In this document: positions 1 through 8,482 of the stretch, in pieces
Position numbering within the stretch: the first letter of the stretch is position 1
How the letters are laid out: each line of letters begins with the position of its first letter
Assembly: GCA_963792655.1 (NCBI GenBank)
Contig: CAWBWU010000006.1
Location: 248,001 to 312,000, forward strand
DNA from: DOZZ01 sp963792655
GTDB taxonomy: Bacteria > Acidobacteriota > Terriglobia > Bryobacterales > Bryobacteraceae
Direction: 5' to 3'
DNA: 64,000 bases
Position numbers and translations under genes: made by a program
The notes under the pieces: model-generated
Seen by the model: only the letters and a program-made list of their open reading frames with translations
Told to the model about the DNA's origin: nothing
Databases searched by the model: none

Positions 1-275
1 CCATAGAGAATCGCGAACACCAGGCTAAGCAGGTACGCGATAAACAGCCGCAGCAATGACAACGCCGCATAGCGCGGCAAAGCCCACGGGCTGAGCGAAA
101 TGTTGACCGACGGCTGAAAGGGCCCGGCCCACGTTTGCGCAACACGAATTACTGCATAGAAGAAAGCAAGTCCCGCTGCGAATACGGCTACGTCCACCAG
201 ACGCGATGCAATCCGCGCGGGCCGCGCCATGCTGGTTGCCGGCACCTGTGGCGGCGCGGTGGCGAGTGGCGTCAA
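1..275 (-). CDS. ABC transporter permease, NitT/TauT type (5' part only)
   Basis: This is the N-terminal part of an inner-membrane permease; the gene runs off the left edge. About 91 residues are visible: a Pro/Ala-rich cytoplasmic start, a first membrane segment (VAVFAAGLAFFYAVIRV), a periplasmic stretch with NISLSPWALPRYAA, and the start of a second segment (LFIAYLLSLVFAILYG). This matches the large two-domain permeases paired with AAA-associated NitT/TauT ATPases. The TTG start at 275 overlaps the TGA of the upstream ATPase gene (TTGA), implying translational coupling; an in-frame ATG at 230 is the alternative. The substrate cannot be told from the sequence. Confidence 0.75.
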   Translation of the reverse strand, partial: MTPLATAPPQVPATSMARPARIASRLVDVAVFAAGLAFFYAVIRVAQTWAGPFQPSVNISLSPWALPRYAALSLLRLFIAYLLSLVFAILY

Positions 276-1610
276 GCGCTCTTCCCGGAGAGCGCTTCAG
301 GCTCGGGTTCCCCTGGCTCGGTCAGCAACAGCATGCCGGAGGCCGCGTCGTAGTCAAACATTTCCGCGTAGCGGCCCCACGAGATGGCGGTGTCGAGCTG
401 CCGCCGCGCTTCGGCGTCGGTGTAATGCTCCTCGAGCACATCGAGGAAGAAATCATCGGATAGTTCGTGGTTGCGCTTGTTCTCTAGACCACGCTGAATC
501 CGGCGTAGCAAGGGTACATGGGCCGCGGCTTCTTTGAAGAGCGCTTTGCGAGCCTGAATGTCGGCCTCGGCGAACGCCCGGCCGGCAGGCGTCAACTCGA
601 TGTCGCCTTCGTGCACCCGCACGAAACCAAGCAGCACCGATGCGTCCAGAATGGGCAGCAGGTCGTCTACTTCCATCGCGAGGTCATCCGCCAAAACGTA
701 GATGTCTTGCGTTCCTTCGCGCGGCAGCATGATTTCGACGAACCCTGCAACCGTGCCAGGCCGTGTATGCGGCAGTGGCGTCGGCGGCTCGGATGTGCGC
801 GATGGCGCGCCTGCGCCCGGCTTGGGCGGCACTGTACCGGGCTGGGTCAGTACCTTGTAGATGTAATCGACCAATCGAGTAAACTCAGGCGATTTCCTGT
901 CGCGCGGATGCGGCAAGTAGATTTGAAAGTCCGTGCGGATCGACGCGGGGTTGCGGCCCAGCACCACCACACGATCGGCCAGCAGCACGGCTTCCTCGAT
1001 ATTGTGCGTGACCATGAAGATCGCCTTGGTCGGGATCTTGCGTCCCAGCCAGAGTTCCAACAACTCATTCCGCAGCGTTTCGACGCTCAGCACGTCGAGC
1101 GCGGAGAATGGTTCGTCCATGAACAGCACTTCCGGCTGCACAACCAGCGCCCGGGCGAAACCAACACGCTGTTTCATGCCGCCCGACAACTCTTTGGGAT
1201 ACGCGAACTCCGAACCGTCAAGGCCTACTGTGTCGAGAATCTTCAAAGCGTCTTTGCGGCGCTTGCCTGGCTCGACGCCGAGTGCCTGCAAGGGGGCCTC
1301 TACGTTCTCCAAGTACCGTCAGCCAAGGGAACAACGCAAAGTTCTGAAACACAATCGAAGCGTCCGGATGCCGTGCGCCGAGCGGCGTGCCGTGCCATAA
1401 AACTTCCCCAGCGGACGGGCGCACGAGCCCCGTCAGCATGCGCAACAACGTCGACTTACCTGAACCGGATGGGCCTAACAGCGCGGTGAATGAACCCGGA
1501 GCGATCGCCAAATCGGTAGGCGCGATGACCTGCACGCGGCTTCCGCTCGGCTGGGCATAGAACTTTTCGACTGCCCGCGTTTCGGCAATGGGCGCGATCT
1601 CCGGTGTCAT
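272..1610 (-). CDS. ABC transporter ATP-binding protein, NitT/TauT type, with AAA-associated C-terminal domain; one frameshift
   Basis: This ATPase drives the permease that follows it. The N-terminal piece, from the ATG at 1610, carries Walker A (GPSGSGKST) and the Q-loop (VFQNFALFPWLTVL). The C-terminal piece carries the signature LSGGMKQR, Walker B (VLFMDEPFSALD) and the H-loop VTHNIEEA, followed by the AAA-associated domain seen in nitrate/sulfonate/taurine-type ATPases. The pieces are in different frames. Near 1308-1316 the minus strand reads CTTGGAGAAC where CTTGAGAAC would restore TVLENVEAPLQ, so a single extra G breaks the gene. Every catalytic motif is intact, so I favour a sequence error over a pseudogene. 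The start lies 61 bases from the divergent msrA. Confidence 0.85.
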
Positions 1611-1671
1611 GTCTCGTGGGGTTCTGAACCAGTGTACCCGCAGCACTGTGTCTGGCGGCTACACTGAATTT

Positions 1672-2142
1672 ATGGAGAAAGCGACTTTCGGAGCCGGCTG
1701 CTTCTGGGGCGTGGAATCGGAATTCCGGCGCATTCCGGGCGTTGTGAACGCTCTGGTGGGTTACGAGGGCGGCATCATGGATCAGCCCACGTATAAAGAC
1801 GTTTGCACCGGCCGGACAAATCATGCCGAAGTGGTCGAAGTGGAGTTCGATCCGGCCCAGGTCAGCTATGAACAGCTACTCGACCAGTTCTGGCAGCTGC
1901 ACGATCCCACTACGCTCAACCGCCAGGGACCGGACCACGGAACGCAGTACCGCTCGGTGATTTTCTTCCATTCGCCCGAGCAGAAGGCCACGGCCGAGGC
2001 ATCCAAAGCAAAATGGGATCAATCGGGCAAGTTCCGCCGCCCCATCGTGACCCAGATCGTACCGGCTGAGACCTTCTGGATGGCGGAGGATTATCACCAA
2101 CGTTATCTGGAGAAGCGCGGACGCACGCACTGTTCATTCTGA
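1672..2142 (+). CDS. msrA: peptide-methionine (S)-S-oxide reductase MsrA
   Basis: MsrA reduces the S-epimer of methionine sulfoxide in proteins and free methionine. The 156-residue protein begins MEKATFGAGCFWG; Cys10 in the GCFWG motif is the catalytic cysteine. The family blocks GYEGG, HAEVVEVEFDP and GTQYRSVIF follow in order, with WMAEDYHQRY near the end. The length is normal for a single-domain MsrA. The ATG at 1672 was chosen because the longer in-frame extension is not conserved and runs into the divergent ABC gene. Its TGA overlaps the next ATG (TGATG), so it is likely co-transcribed with the unknown secreted protein downstream. Confidence 0.95.
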   Translation: MEKATFGAGCFWGVESEFRRIPGVVNALVGYEGGIMDQPTYKDVCTGRTNHAEVVEVEFDPAQVSYEQLLDQFWQLHDPTTLNRQGPDHGTQYRSVIFFHSPEQKATAEASKAKWDQSGKFRRPIVTQIVPAETFWMAEDYHQRYLEKRGRTHCSF

Positions 2143-2675
2143 TGCGCGCTGCTTTTTTAATTCTGTTGATGTCGGCCAGTGCTGCGGCGCAAGCGCCCGG
2201 TCTCGCGCCTGAATGGGACATTCGAAAGACGCTCGATGCCATCAGCAACGAAACGCTGAAGCTCGAACCGATTCTGAATCAGATGCGTCCCAAAGATTGG
2301 ATTGCGGATGGCGCGCCCGCAACTTACACGGCGCAGTACGATTCGCTGCGCATCCAGAACAAAGCCGTCGCGCAGGAAGCGAAGAATTTGCAGCGCAAGC
2401 CGGCAGAGATGATCCCGCTGCTGCAACTGGTGTTTCGTATCGAGGCATTCGACGTAGCTCTGCGTTCCATCGAAGAGGGCCTGCGCAAATACCAGAATCC
2501 GTCGCTGGCGGATCTCTTAGTCAGTGTTGCGGCCGAAGGTGCATCGTCACGCGAGCGGCTTCAGCAGTATGCTTTGGAAGTGGCGACGGAACGCGAGCAA
2601 CAGTTTTCAGTGGCCGACCGCGAGGCACAGCGCTGCCGGGAATCTATCTCGAAATCCCCGAGGTCCAATAAGTAG
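2142..2675 (+). CDS. secreted alpha-helical protein of unknown function
   Basis: This is a 177-residue protein that I do not recognise. A Sec signal peptide (MRAAFLILLMSASAAAQA) with a likely AxA cleavage site is followed by a charged, helix-rich body (for example EALRSIEEGLRKYQ-like stretches) with no cysteines until one near the C-terminus. It begins inside the msrA stop codon and ends three bases before the Cys-rich gene, so the three probably form one unit. It is probably periplasmic. There is no catalytic signature. Confidence 0.7.
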   Translation: MRAAFLILLMSASAAAQAPGLAPEWDIRKTLDAISNETLKLEPILNQMRPKDWIADGAPATYTAQYDSLRIQNKAVAQEAKNLQRKPAEMIPLLQLVFRIEAFDVALRSIEEGLRKYQNPSLADLLVSVAAEGASSRERLQQYALEVATEREQQFSVADREAQRCRESISKSPRSNK

Positions 2676-2678
2676 ACG

Positions 2679-2945
2679 ATGACGTTTTCCTGTAGCATTT
2701 GCGAAGAGCAGTCCACCCGGATTTGTCACTACTGCACCAAAGATTCCTGCGATAACCATCTCTGCGAACGTTGCAAACACTGCAGCGATTGCTGCACGTG
2801 CGAGGTGCGCCTGGAAGAACCCGTCATGGTAAGCGCACGCATCGCGCAACTAAGCGGAAGAGAGCCGGAGCCCGAACCGCAGCCGCATCCATCGCCGGAC
2901 CCAGACGAACCGATGGAAGAACCACTAGGTAAGTTCAGTTACTAG
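2679..2945 (+). CDS. small cysteine-rich, probable zinc-binding protein
   Basis: The protein has 88 residues. The first 47 hold twelve cysteines and two histidines in closely spaced pairs (CSIC, CHYC, CERC, CSDCCTC), a pattern like B-box or treble-clef zinc fingers. The second half is acidic and proline-rich (EPEPEPQPHPSPDPDEP), probably disordered. No signal peptide is present, so it should be cytoplasmic. The family is not recognised. The spacing behind the preceding gene is three bases, suggesting the same transcript as msrA, which may hint at a redox or metal role; that is inference only. Confidence 0.6.
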   Translation: MTFSCSICEEQSTRICHYCTKDSCDNHLCERCKHCSDCCTCEVRLEEPVMVSARIAQLSGREPEPEPQPHPSPDPDEPMEEPLGKFSY

Positions 2946-3005
2946 CAAGGTTTCCAGGGTCAGCTCAGAGTTGAATTCTTCCGAAACGCTGCGGCGTTAG
3001 GATAG

Positions 3006-3884
3006 CTAGCTTTGCGGAGTCTTCGCGTACGCCGCGTGAACGGCCTTCTTCACTAAGGCCAGATCGCGTTCGACTGCGCCAGGCGTGTCTTTCGTTGCAT
3101 AGTCCACATGCACCGAAACGGGTCCGGCAAATCCCGCATGCGCGAGCGCTTCGAGAAGCTTCGGCACGTCGACGACGCCTTTACCCAATGCGCAATACTT
3201 TGCATTGCGATCCGCGGCAGTGACATCCCGAATCGATACAGCGCGTAACTTCGGGGCAGCCATTCGCAGTTCCGCTTCCCAACTGCCGGTCACCATCATG
3301 GCGTGCGCGGCATCGAAGCAGATGCCTCCTGCACGTGCGTTCACGCCTTGCAGCACGGTCAACGCTTCAGCGACTGTCTCGACTGCTGAACCCGGCCGAT
3401 TCGGAAGCGCGGGGACGATCCGGTATTCGCGCCCCACCGCGGCCAAACCCAACAACTCTCGCCGGGCTTGCGCCAACGGCGATACGGCGGCATTCACGCG
3501 GGGCCACAAGCCGGGTTGAAACATCGCAACGCCACTCATGCCGCTTAGCGCAAGTACGGCCCGCGCGGTGATATCAGTGGGTGTCGTCAGTGCTGTGGTG
3601 ATGATCGGAACTTCAAGTCCCTGCCCTTGCATGACTTCGATCGCGCGGATCAGGTCGACGCTTGAGTTGCGCGGCTCCACATGACCGCCGGGCATGATGG
3701 TCAGGTCGACGCCATCGGCGCCGAGTTGACGGATGATATCCGCCAGATCGGTGTACTCGATGTCCTTGAGGCACGCGCTCTGCAGGCAGATCAGCGGCAC
3801 CGTGCGCGACTCGTCGACAGGCACCTGCATGCCTCGCGCGACCGCCGCACCGGCAAACAAACCGATCACTTCACGCCGAGTCAT
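3006..3884 (-). CDS. Tat-exported sugar phosphate isomerase/epimerase-like TIM-barrel protein
   Basis: The protein has 292 residues. The N-terminus MTRREVIGLFAGAAVARG looks like a twin-arginine signal. The body fits the AP-endonuclease-2-like TIM barrel: an early strand with GADGVDLTIMPGGHV, a later GGICFDAAHAM segment in the place of a metal-binding histidine/aspartate, and AGFAGPVSVHVDY near the end, where family members carry a metal ligand. It probably acts on a sugar or polyol in the periplasm; the substrate is unknown. It lies just downstream of metF on the same strand (7-base gap). Confidence 0.75.
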   Translation of the reverse strand: MTRREVIGLFAGAAVARGMQVPVDESRTVPLICLQSACLKDIEYTDLADIIRQLGADGVDLTIMPGGHVEPRNSSVDLIRAIEVMQGQGLEVPIITTALTTPTDITARAVLALSGMSGVAMFQPGLWPRVNAAVSPLAQARRELLGLAAVGREYRIVPALPNRPGSAVETVAEALTVLQGVNARAGGICFDAAHAMMVTGSWEAELRMAAPKLRAVSIRDVTAADRNAKYCALGKGVVDVPKLLEALAHAGFAGPVSVHVDYATKDTPGAVERDLALVKKAVHAAYAKTPQS

Positions 3885-3891
3885 GCTGGCT

Positions 3892-4785
3892 TTATTCTAC
3901 GCTTCCGGCGAGTCCAATCGTCTTGAGCGCGCTGAGCACATTGCGTGTTGCAGAGCTGCGATTCAATGTGTAGAAATGGATCCCGGGAGCGCCACTGGTC
4001 AGCAGTTCGATGCATTGTGCTGTCGCATGAGCCACGCCCAACTGCTGAACCGATGCGGGATCAGCGCGGCGGCGATCGAGTTCCGCCGCTAGTTTGTAAG
4101 GCAAGCTCGCGCCGCAAGCCGCAGTGAATCGTTCGACCTGACCCGCGTTGGTGATCGGCATGATGCCCGGGATGATCGGCACTCGAATGCCGCACTCCCG
4201 CGCGCGCTCGACAAACGCGAAGTAGCGCTGGTTGTCGAAGAACAACTGCGTCACCAGAAAATCGACGCCCGCATCGACCTTGCGCTTCAGGTTGTTCATA
4301 TCGACCGCGGGATTGGCGCACTCCGGATGTTTTTCGGGATAAGCCGCCGCGCCCACGGACATCCGGGAGCCGAAGCGCTCGCGAATCATCGACACCAGAT
4401 CACACGCCCAGGAGAAGCCACCGTCGACAGCAGTGAACGTCTTCTCGCCCTTCGGCGGATCGCCGCGCAACGCGAGCACATTCTCAACACCCGCGGCATG
4501 CAGGCGATCAAGAACCTGGCCCAATTCCTCCCGCGTCGAACCCACGCAGGTCAAATGCGCCATCGCGTCGAGCGCCGTTTCCGTTTTGATGCGCGACACA
4601 ATGTCGATGGTGAGTTCGCGCGTTGACCCGCCCGCACCATAAGTGACCGACACAAACGTGGGCTGCAGGGGACGCAACTCCGCAATCGTCCTCTCCAATT
4701 GCGCCGCTGCTTCCTCGCTCTTAGGTGGAAAAAACTCGAAGGAAAAAGAGGGCTGGCCTGTTTTGAGCAGGTCGCGAATCAACAT
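3892..4785 (-). CDS. metF: methylenetetrahydrofolate reductase
   Basis: MetF reduces 5,10-methylene-THF to 5-methyl-THF, the methyl donor for methionine synthesis, using FAD. The 297-residue protein opens with QPSFSFEFFPPKSEEA (family motif with the catalytic Glu), followed by FVSVTYGAGGSTRE, HLTCVG, NVLALRGDPP and DFLVTQLFFDN. The last of these and VPIIPGIMPI line the barrel. The length and order are those of bacterial MetF. It fits functionally with the methionine genes near 22-23 kb and with glyA, which supplies methylene-THF. Confidence 0.96.
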   Translation of the reverse strand: MLIRDLLKTGQPSFSFEFFPPKSEEAAAQLERTIAELRPLQPTFVSVTYGAGGSTRELTIDIVSRIKTETALDAMAHLTCVGSTREELGQVLDRLHAAGVENVLALRGDPPKGEKTFTAVDGGFSWACDLVSMIRERFGSRMSVGAAAYPEKHPECANPAVDMNNLKRKVDAGVDFLVTQLFFDNQRYFAFVERARECGIRVPIIPGIMPITNAGQVERFTAACGASLPYKLAAELDRRRADPASVQQLGVAHATAQCIELLTSGAPGIHFYTLNRSSATRNVLSALKTIGLAGSVE

Positions 4786-4823
4786 TTTTTCTTATTGTAA
4801 GCGAGGGCTCCACGAACACCGTC

Positions 4824-5789
4824 TCAACCCATTCCGGCGACACGCCGGTCATAGTAGAGCGGCCGGTGATCGGGCTCTGCGCCGGTGCGGCGAAGTTCGT
4901 ACAGGTTGCTGCCGGGCGGGTTGCTGCCATCGATGGTGGTCACAGCGGTTTCAAAGCCGCATTCGCGTACCAGATTCATCGTCCGCTCGTCGTAATCATC
5001 CGGCGTCCCGTTGGGGTAACAGAAGTGGCGCACGGGCTGGTCGAGGCACTGCTCAATGCGGGCGCGAGAGCCCTGAATTTCCTCTCGCAGATGATCCATT
5101 TCTGCAATGCGCGAGAGCACCGGATGCGTGCGGGTGTGCGCTCCGGCTTCGAACACATCACGGAACCCAGCGAGATCTTGCCACGACATGGGAGCGTACC
5201 GTTCCGGCAACTCAGGCGGTAATGCAACATCGAGAATCGACGGAAGGTCGGCAATCAGTTTCCTGCGCGCCGGGTCAGATAGCAGCAGCACAGCAGCATC
5301 TAACGCAGCGTCACTCGCGTGCCGTTCCTCGTCCGTCGTGAATCTCAGCGGGAGCGGCGGGTAACCGGGCAAAGGCACTTTGGCCGAAGCCATGCGCGTG
5401 TTGCGGCAAGTGAACTCGACCACGTCTGGCCATAACCACAGCTCACGATCGAGAAAGCCGCTGACTACATAGAGCGTCGCGCGCAGCCCGTGCGCACGGA
5501 AAATTTCACCAGCGATCCGCGCGTCGTCATATCCATCGTCGATCGTAATCACCAAAGCATTGGCGGGTAGCGGATCGCCACGGCGCAATGCCGCGGCCGC
5601 TTCGGTCAGCGTGACCGGACTGTAATAACGAAGGATGTGACGGCATTGCCGCTCCAGCTCCTGCCGCACCGCGGCATTATCCGGAAAGCGGTGATACATC
5701 AGAACGCGCAGCTCCCCGCGCCGCTGCTGCCTGACCAGATGCAGCGCTCCAGATGCGTGGAAGATCTGCTCTGCCACCTGCTTCCACAT
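4824..5789 (-). CDS. polysaccharide deacetylase (NodB-homology, carbohydrate esterase 4)
   Basis: This is a 321-residue deacetylase acting on N- or O-acetylated polysaccharide. The NodB domain is visible: RVLMYHRF, then VITIDDGYDD (motif 1, catalytic and metal Asp), EAGAHTRTHPVLS (motif 2, metal His), and RHFCYPNGTPDDYDE (motif 3). No clear signal peptide is present. The start MWKQVAEQIF at 5789 is chosen because its ATG overlaps the TGA of the upstream membrane hydrolase gene (TGATG); a longer in-frame extension reads as low-quality sequence. Confidence 0.85.
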   Translation of the reverse strand: MWKQVAEQIFHASGALHLVRQQRRGELRVLMYHRFPDNAAVRQELERQCRHILRYYSPVTLTEAAAALRRGDPLPANALVITIDDGYDDARIAGEIFRAHGLRATLYVVSGFLDRELWLWPDVVEFTCRNTRMASAKVPLPGYPPLPLRFTTDEERHASDAALDAAVLLLSDPARRKLIADLPSILDVALPPELPERYAPMSWQDLAGFRDVFEAGAHTRTHPVLSRIAEMDHLREEIQGSRARIEQCLDQPVRHFCYPNGTPDDYDERTMNLVRECGFETAVTTIDGSNPPGSNLYELRRTGAEPDHRPLYYDRRVAGMG

Positions 5790-6802
5790 CAGCGGCCACC
5801 CTTGCTGAACGTGCGGCCGGCCGAGCCGAATGAGCACTCTGATTTCGCGACAGTCTGCGCTTGCGTCAAAATCGCGCGGCAGGCAAAGCCAGGGTCCGCT
5901 GCAGTTCCGAAGCGGAGATCTACAAGCTCCAGTGCATGCTCGCCGGGCGTGTTTGTTTGCGCCGGCTGCCACAACGGAGCCTGATTAAACGCAATAAACT
6001 CTCTAAATTCCGGATTTGATTCTAATTGCGGCAACAAATTCCCTGGCCCAGATTTTCGCACGGGTGCGGCATCCCACGGATGGAACGGCGTCGTGACGTT
6101 CAGATCGTAAAGATAAAAGCTCTTGTCCGCCTCCACGACTCCACGCCAGGTGAACGGATTCCCGGCGTTCGGGTACGCAGCGGTACGTAGCGGGGCCGCG
6201 TCTTCGTAGAGACGGGAATCAAGCATCGCCAGTGCGCGGCTATGCAGTGTCGCCCGCCCAGCTTCATATAAGCAAAGACAACTCAGCGCAAACACAGCCC
6301 AACCACGGCCGAAATGGGCAACGCGCGTCTTTCCAGACGTGATTTCACCCGTGACCAACCGCCCCAGCACCGGACCGAAAAGCGCGAGCAGCAGGATGGC
6401 CCAAATCCAGAAGTCGACCACGTTCGTGATGTCCCAGTGCATCCAGTCGGTCCGGAACGGCAGGCCCGCGTGCGTGCCATACACGTTGGTCAGGTCGAGC
6501 AGGATGTGCGAAAAAATCGCGGCAATTGATGCGAGCCATGCGGCGGCCCAGGGAATCGGCTGACGGACGACAAGCCGGAATAGGCCGACCAGTGCGATCG
6601 CCAGGACCGGTGCGAAAGCGAAAGAATGGGTGAAATGCCGGTGCCAGTGCAGCGCGGCAGCCGGGCCGGCGGCGAGCGTGACTACGTCGATATCGGGTGC
6701 ATTTGCAGCCAACATCAACAGAATACTTGCGCGGGGAATTTTGCGGCCTAGCCCCGAACGGCTCAGGTATAAGCCTGTCAGGGTATGTGTCAACGGATCC
6801 AA
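5789..6802 (-). CDS. membrane-bound metal-dependent hydrolase, YdjM family
   Basis: The 337-residue inner-membrane protein starts with the family-typical MDPLTHTLTG, read from a TTG codon at 6802. Then come NAPDIDVVTL (metal Asp pair), HWHRHFTHSF (histidine cluster) and FSHILLDLTNVYG, all diagnostic of the LexA-binding-associated putative hydrolase family. At least four membrane segments are visible. The soluble C-terminal third carries the tail seen in many homologues. It is coupled to the deacetylase downstream. Its substrate is not established for the family as a whole. Confidence 0.85.
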   Translation of the reverse strand: MDPLTHTLTGLYLSRSGLGRKIPRASILLMLAANAPDIDVVTLAAGPAAALHWHRHFTHSFAFAPVLAIALVGLFRLVVRQPIPWAAAWLASIAAIFSHILLDLTNVYGTHAGLPFRTDWMHWDITNVVDFWIWAILLLALFGPVLGRLVTGEITSGKTRVAHFGRGWAVFALSCLCLYEAGRATLHSRALAMLDSRLYEDAAPLRTAAYPNAGNPFTWRGVVEADKSFYLYDLNVTTPFHPWDAAPVRKSGPGNLLPQLESNPEFREFIAFNQAPLWQPAQTNTPGEHALELVDLRFGTAADPGFACRAILTQAQTVAKSECSFGSAGRTFSKGGR

Positions 6803-6875
6803 AGCTCTAGTTTTCCATTTTTATCGGCTGTGCGGGAAAGCGGGGGAACGGCGAGTGCTTCGAGTTTGTATGAAG

Positions 6876-6903
6876 CGGCCCAGTGCGGCGAAGCACTGGG
6901 CCG
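6876..6903. terminator. perfect 11-bp hairpin between two minus-strand genes
   Basis: CGGCCCAGTGC pairs perfectly with GCACTGGGCCG around the six-base loop GGCGAA. It lies 18 bases downstream of the stop of the 198-residue minus-strand gene. No T-run follows on either strand, so it could be a Rho-independent-like terminator of weak form, an mRNA-end stabiliser, or a small repeat element. Confidence 0.5.
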
Positions 6904-6920
6904 AATAGTCAGGAGGAGGA

Positions 6921-7517
6921 TTAGGCTACTTTGCGGATCGGGGGAGTTAAGCGGCCAACGCGGCTATTCTGCCGGGCAGGCATTTGGATGACGTTCGACG
7001 GAGTCGAGGTGGCCACGGTCTTGCGTACTGAACCGCCGAAATATTCATCGAGCGGAAAGAGGGCGAATGGCTCGAGCTCGCGGAAGATGCGGCCGAGTTT
7101 CTGCTGAATGCGGTAAACAGCGTGGAAGAACGTGCCCCGGTCCATATTCAACTGGCGGCAGCAAAGCTTCCAATCGGCGCCCAGGAGGAAGTGAAACTTG
7201 AAAATTTTGTACTCGGCTTCATCCAGGCTGCGTTTGGTAACCAGGTGGAAGTCGGCCACATATTCTTCGTCGCGGCGTCCCCAGCAGCGGCGGGCGTTCC
7301 GGCCGGCGCCGGTCACCTGCAGTGTCGCCTGACTCAGGCGTTTTTCCTTTTGCACACAAGACTTGAAGCGGCTGAAGCAAGCACGGAAAATTTCCCGAGT
7401 CACACAATTGCACGGGGTATCGGATACTTTTCTCTCCGTAATCCGCATGCCGCCACCGTGGCATACGGCGCAGCTAGGCTTAGCCAAACCAATTGTCTCT
7501 GAGCGATTCCATTCCAT
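6921..7517 (-). CDS. Cys-rich protein with a sigma-region-4-like helix-turn-helix, unknown function
   Basis: The protein has 198 residues. The N-terminal third has CxxC-type pairs (CAVCHGGG and, after about 14 residues, CNC), which look like a small zinc ribbon. The centre (LDEAEYKIFKFHFLLGADWKLCCRQLNMDRGTFF, read in pieces) looks like a helix-turn-helix of the sigma-70 region-4 or phage-regulator kind. The tail is basic and probably unstructured. I do not recognise a named family. It is divergent from the XRE/S24-like regulator at 7790 across a 272-base AT-rich gap, so the two may be co-regulated. Confidence 0.55.
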   Translation of the reverse strand: MEWNRSETIGLAKPSCAVCHGGGMRITERKVSDTPCNCVTREIFRACFSRFKSCVQKEKRLSQATLQVTGAGRNARRCWGRRDEEYVADFHLVTKRSLDEAEYKIFKFHFLLGADWKLCCRQLNMDRGTFFHAVYRIQQKLGRIFRELEPFALFPLDEYFGGSVRKTVATSTPSNVIQMPARQNSRVGRLTPPIRKVA

Positions 7518-7713
7518 TGTCGTGAACGTCTCCCGGCTTCGGCATTTTGTTGCCGGAGCAAATGAATTACTTATTCACTCTATTTCCGCAGCAAATTTCG
7601 TCAACAATTCTTTTGAGAATTATTCCGATTTAGAGCCTGCAATAACTCGCCTGCAACCCTAAACATCGACGCGACAAAGACTTATTGCAAAAAAAATAAA
7701 TCTCATAAATGGA

Positions 7714-7743
7714 TTGAGTATCAACTGTGAGTTACCGTACAAT
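7714..7743 (+). promoter_or_regulatory. predicted sigma-70 promoter for the XRE/S24-like regulator
   Basis: A TTGAGT -35 box (7714-7719) and TACAAT -10 box (7738-7743) are separated by 18 bases. A small inverted repeat AACT-GTG-AGTT (7723-7733) sits in the spacer and could be an operator. The gap 7518-7789 is distinctly A+T-rich compared with the rest of the window; beyond this promoter and the palindrome at 7758 I see no gene in it. Confidence 0.5.
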
Positions 7744-7757
7744 TCCTCTAAGAAGCA

Positions 7758-7778
7758 CCTATTTCTCGCAGAAATAGG
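7758..7778 (+). repeat. 9-bp perfect palindrome overlapping the Shine-Dalgarno of the XRE/S24-like gene
   Basis: CCTATTTCT-CGC-AGAAATAGG. The right arm ends inside AGGAGG (7776-7781), the ribosome binding site of the TTG-started gene at 7790. As DNA it could be an operator for autoregulation just downstream of the predicted start of transcription. As RNA it would form a 5'-end hairpin taking up half of the Shine-Dalgarno. Confidence 0.6.
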
Positions 7779-7789
7779 AGGTACAGGGG

Positions 7790-8479
7790 TTGAACTTCGA
7801 TGGTTTGCAGCGTCGCCTGGTCGAAAGATTGCGCGACTTGATTCAAAGTGGAACGTTGACAGAAAGAGGGTTAGCTCGCAAAACAGGCATTTCGCAGCCG
7901 CATATTCATAATGTGCTGAAAGGCGTCAGGTACTTCTCAATAGAAACTTCGGACCAGATTATGCGGGAGCTGCGGATCTCGATTGACGACCTCTGCGCCT
8001 CGAATGCTCCGCAGCCATCTGCAGCAATTCAGTTGATTCCGATGCTGTATCCGGAAATCAGCACGCGTTGCCGAGCATTTCCCAAGGCCGGGGAGACGTT
8101 ATATCCGCTGCCTTTTGTGTGGCCTTCGGGTACCGAACACCTCTACGCATGCAGGCTGGGCGACGACCCAGCGATTGGGGCAAGCTTCCGGCGAGGCGAC
8201 ATCGTCATCCTCGATTGCAGCCCGTTGGTGCGTGCCAACCCGTGGGCCGGCGGCCCATTTGTGATCGAGAGGAACGACTGCGTGATGGTGCGCTACCTGC
8301 GCGCAGAGCAAGGCGTGCTGTTTATCTATACGCAGGAGCACCCGGAACCAGAGGTCTCCTGCGATTCGGTGAACCTGGACGGACGCAACGTGACCGAGAT
8401 CGTGCGGGCCAAAGTGGTTTGGGTCGGACGCAACCTGCCGGTCAACAGGACGCTGCCGGTCTATCGCAAGGCAGGCTGA
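7790..8479 (+). CDS. XRE-family transcriptional regulator with S24/LexA-like C-terminal domain
   Basis: The protein has 229 residues. Residues 1-70 form a Cro/C1-type helix-turn-helix (LTERGLARKTGISQPHIHNVLKG, read in pieces). The C-terminal half has the S24-like pattern RRGDIVILD and later FVIERNDCVMVRYL. The catalytic serine expected in a GDSMEP-like box is not obvious (GDDPAIG instead), so self-cleavage like LexA/CI is doubtful. The TTG start at 7790 is well supported by AGGAGG eight bases upstream. It is probably autoregulated through the palindrome at 7758-7778. It could be a phage-type repressor remnant, but no phage genes are nearby. Confidence 0.8.
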   Translation: MNFDGLQRRLVERLRDLIQSGTLTERGLARKTGISQPHIHNVLKGVRYFSIETSDQIMRELRISIDDLCASNAPQPSAAIQLIPMLYPEISTRCRAFPKAGETLYPLPFVWPSGTEHLYACRLGDDPAIGASFRRGDIVILDCSPLVRANPWAGGPFVIERNDCVMVRYLRAEQGVLFIYTQEHPEPEVSCDSVNLDGRNVTEIVRAKVVWVGRNLPVNRTLPVYRKAG

Positions 8480-8482
8480 CGA

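Noticed and set aside
7790..8479. Prophage repressor indicating a prophage
   Set aside because: No integrase, capsid, terminase or att-like repeat is nearby; the neighbours are ordinary chromosomal genes.
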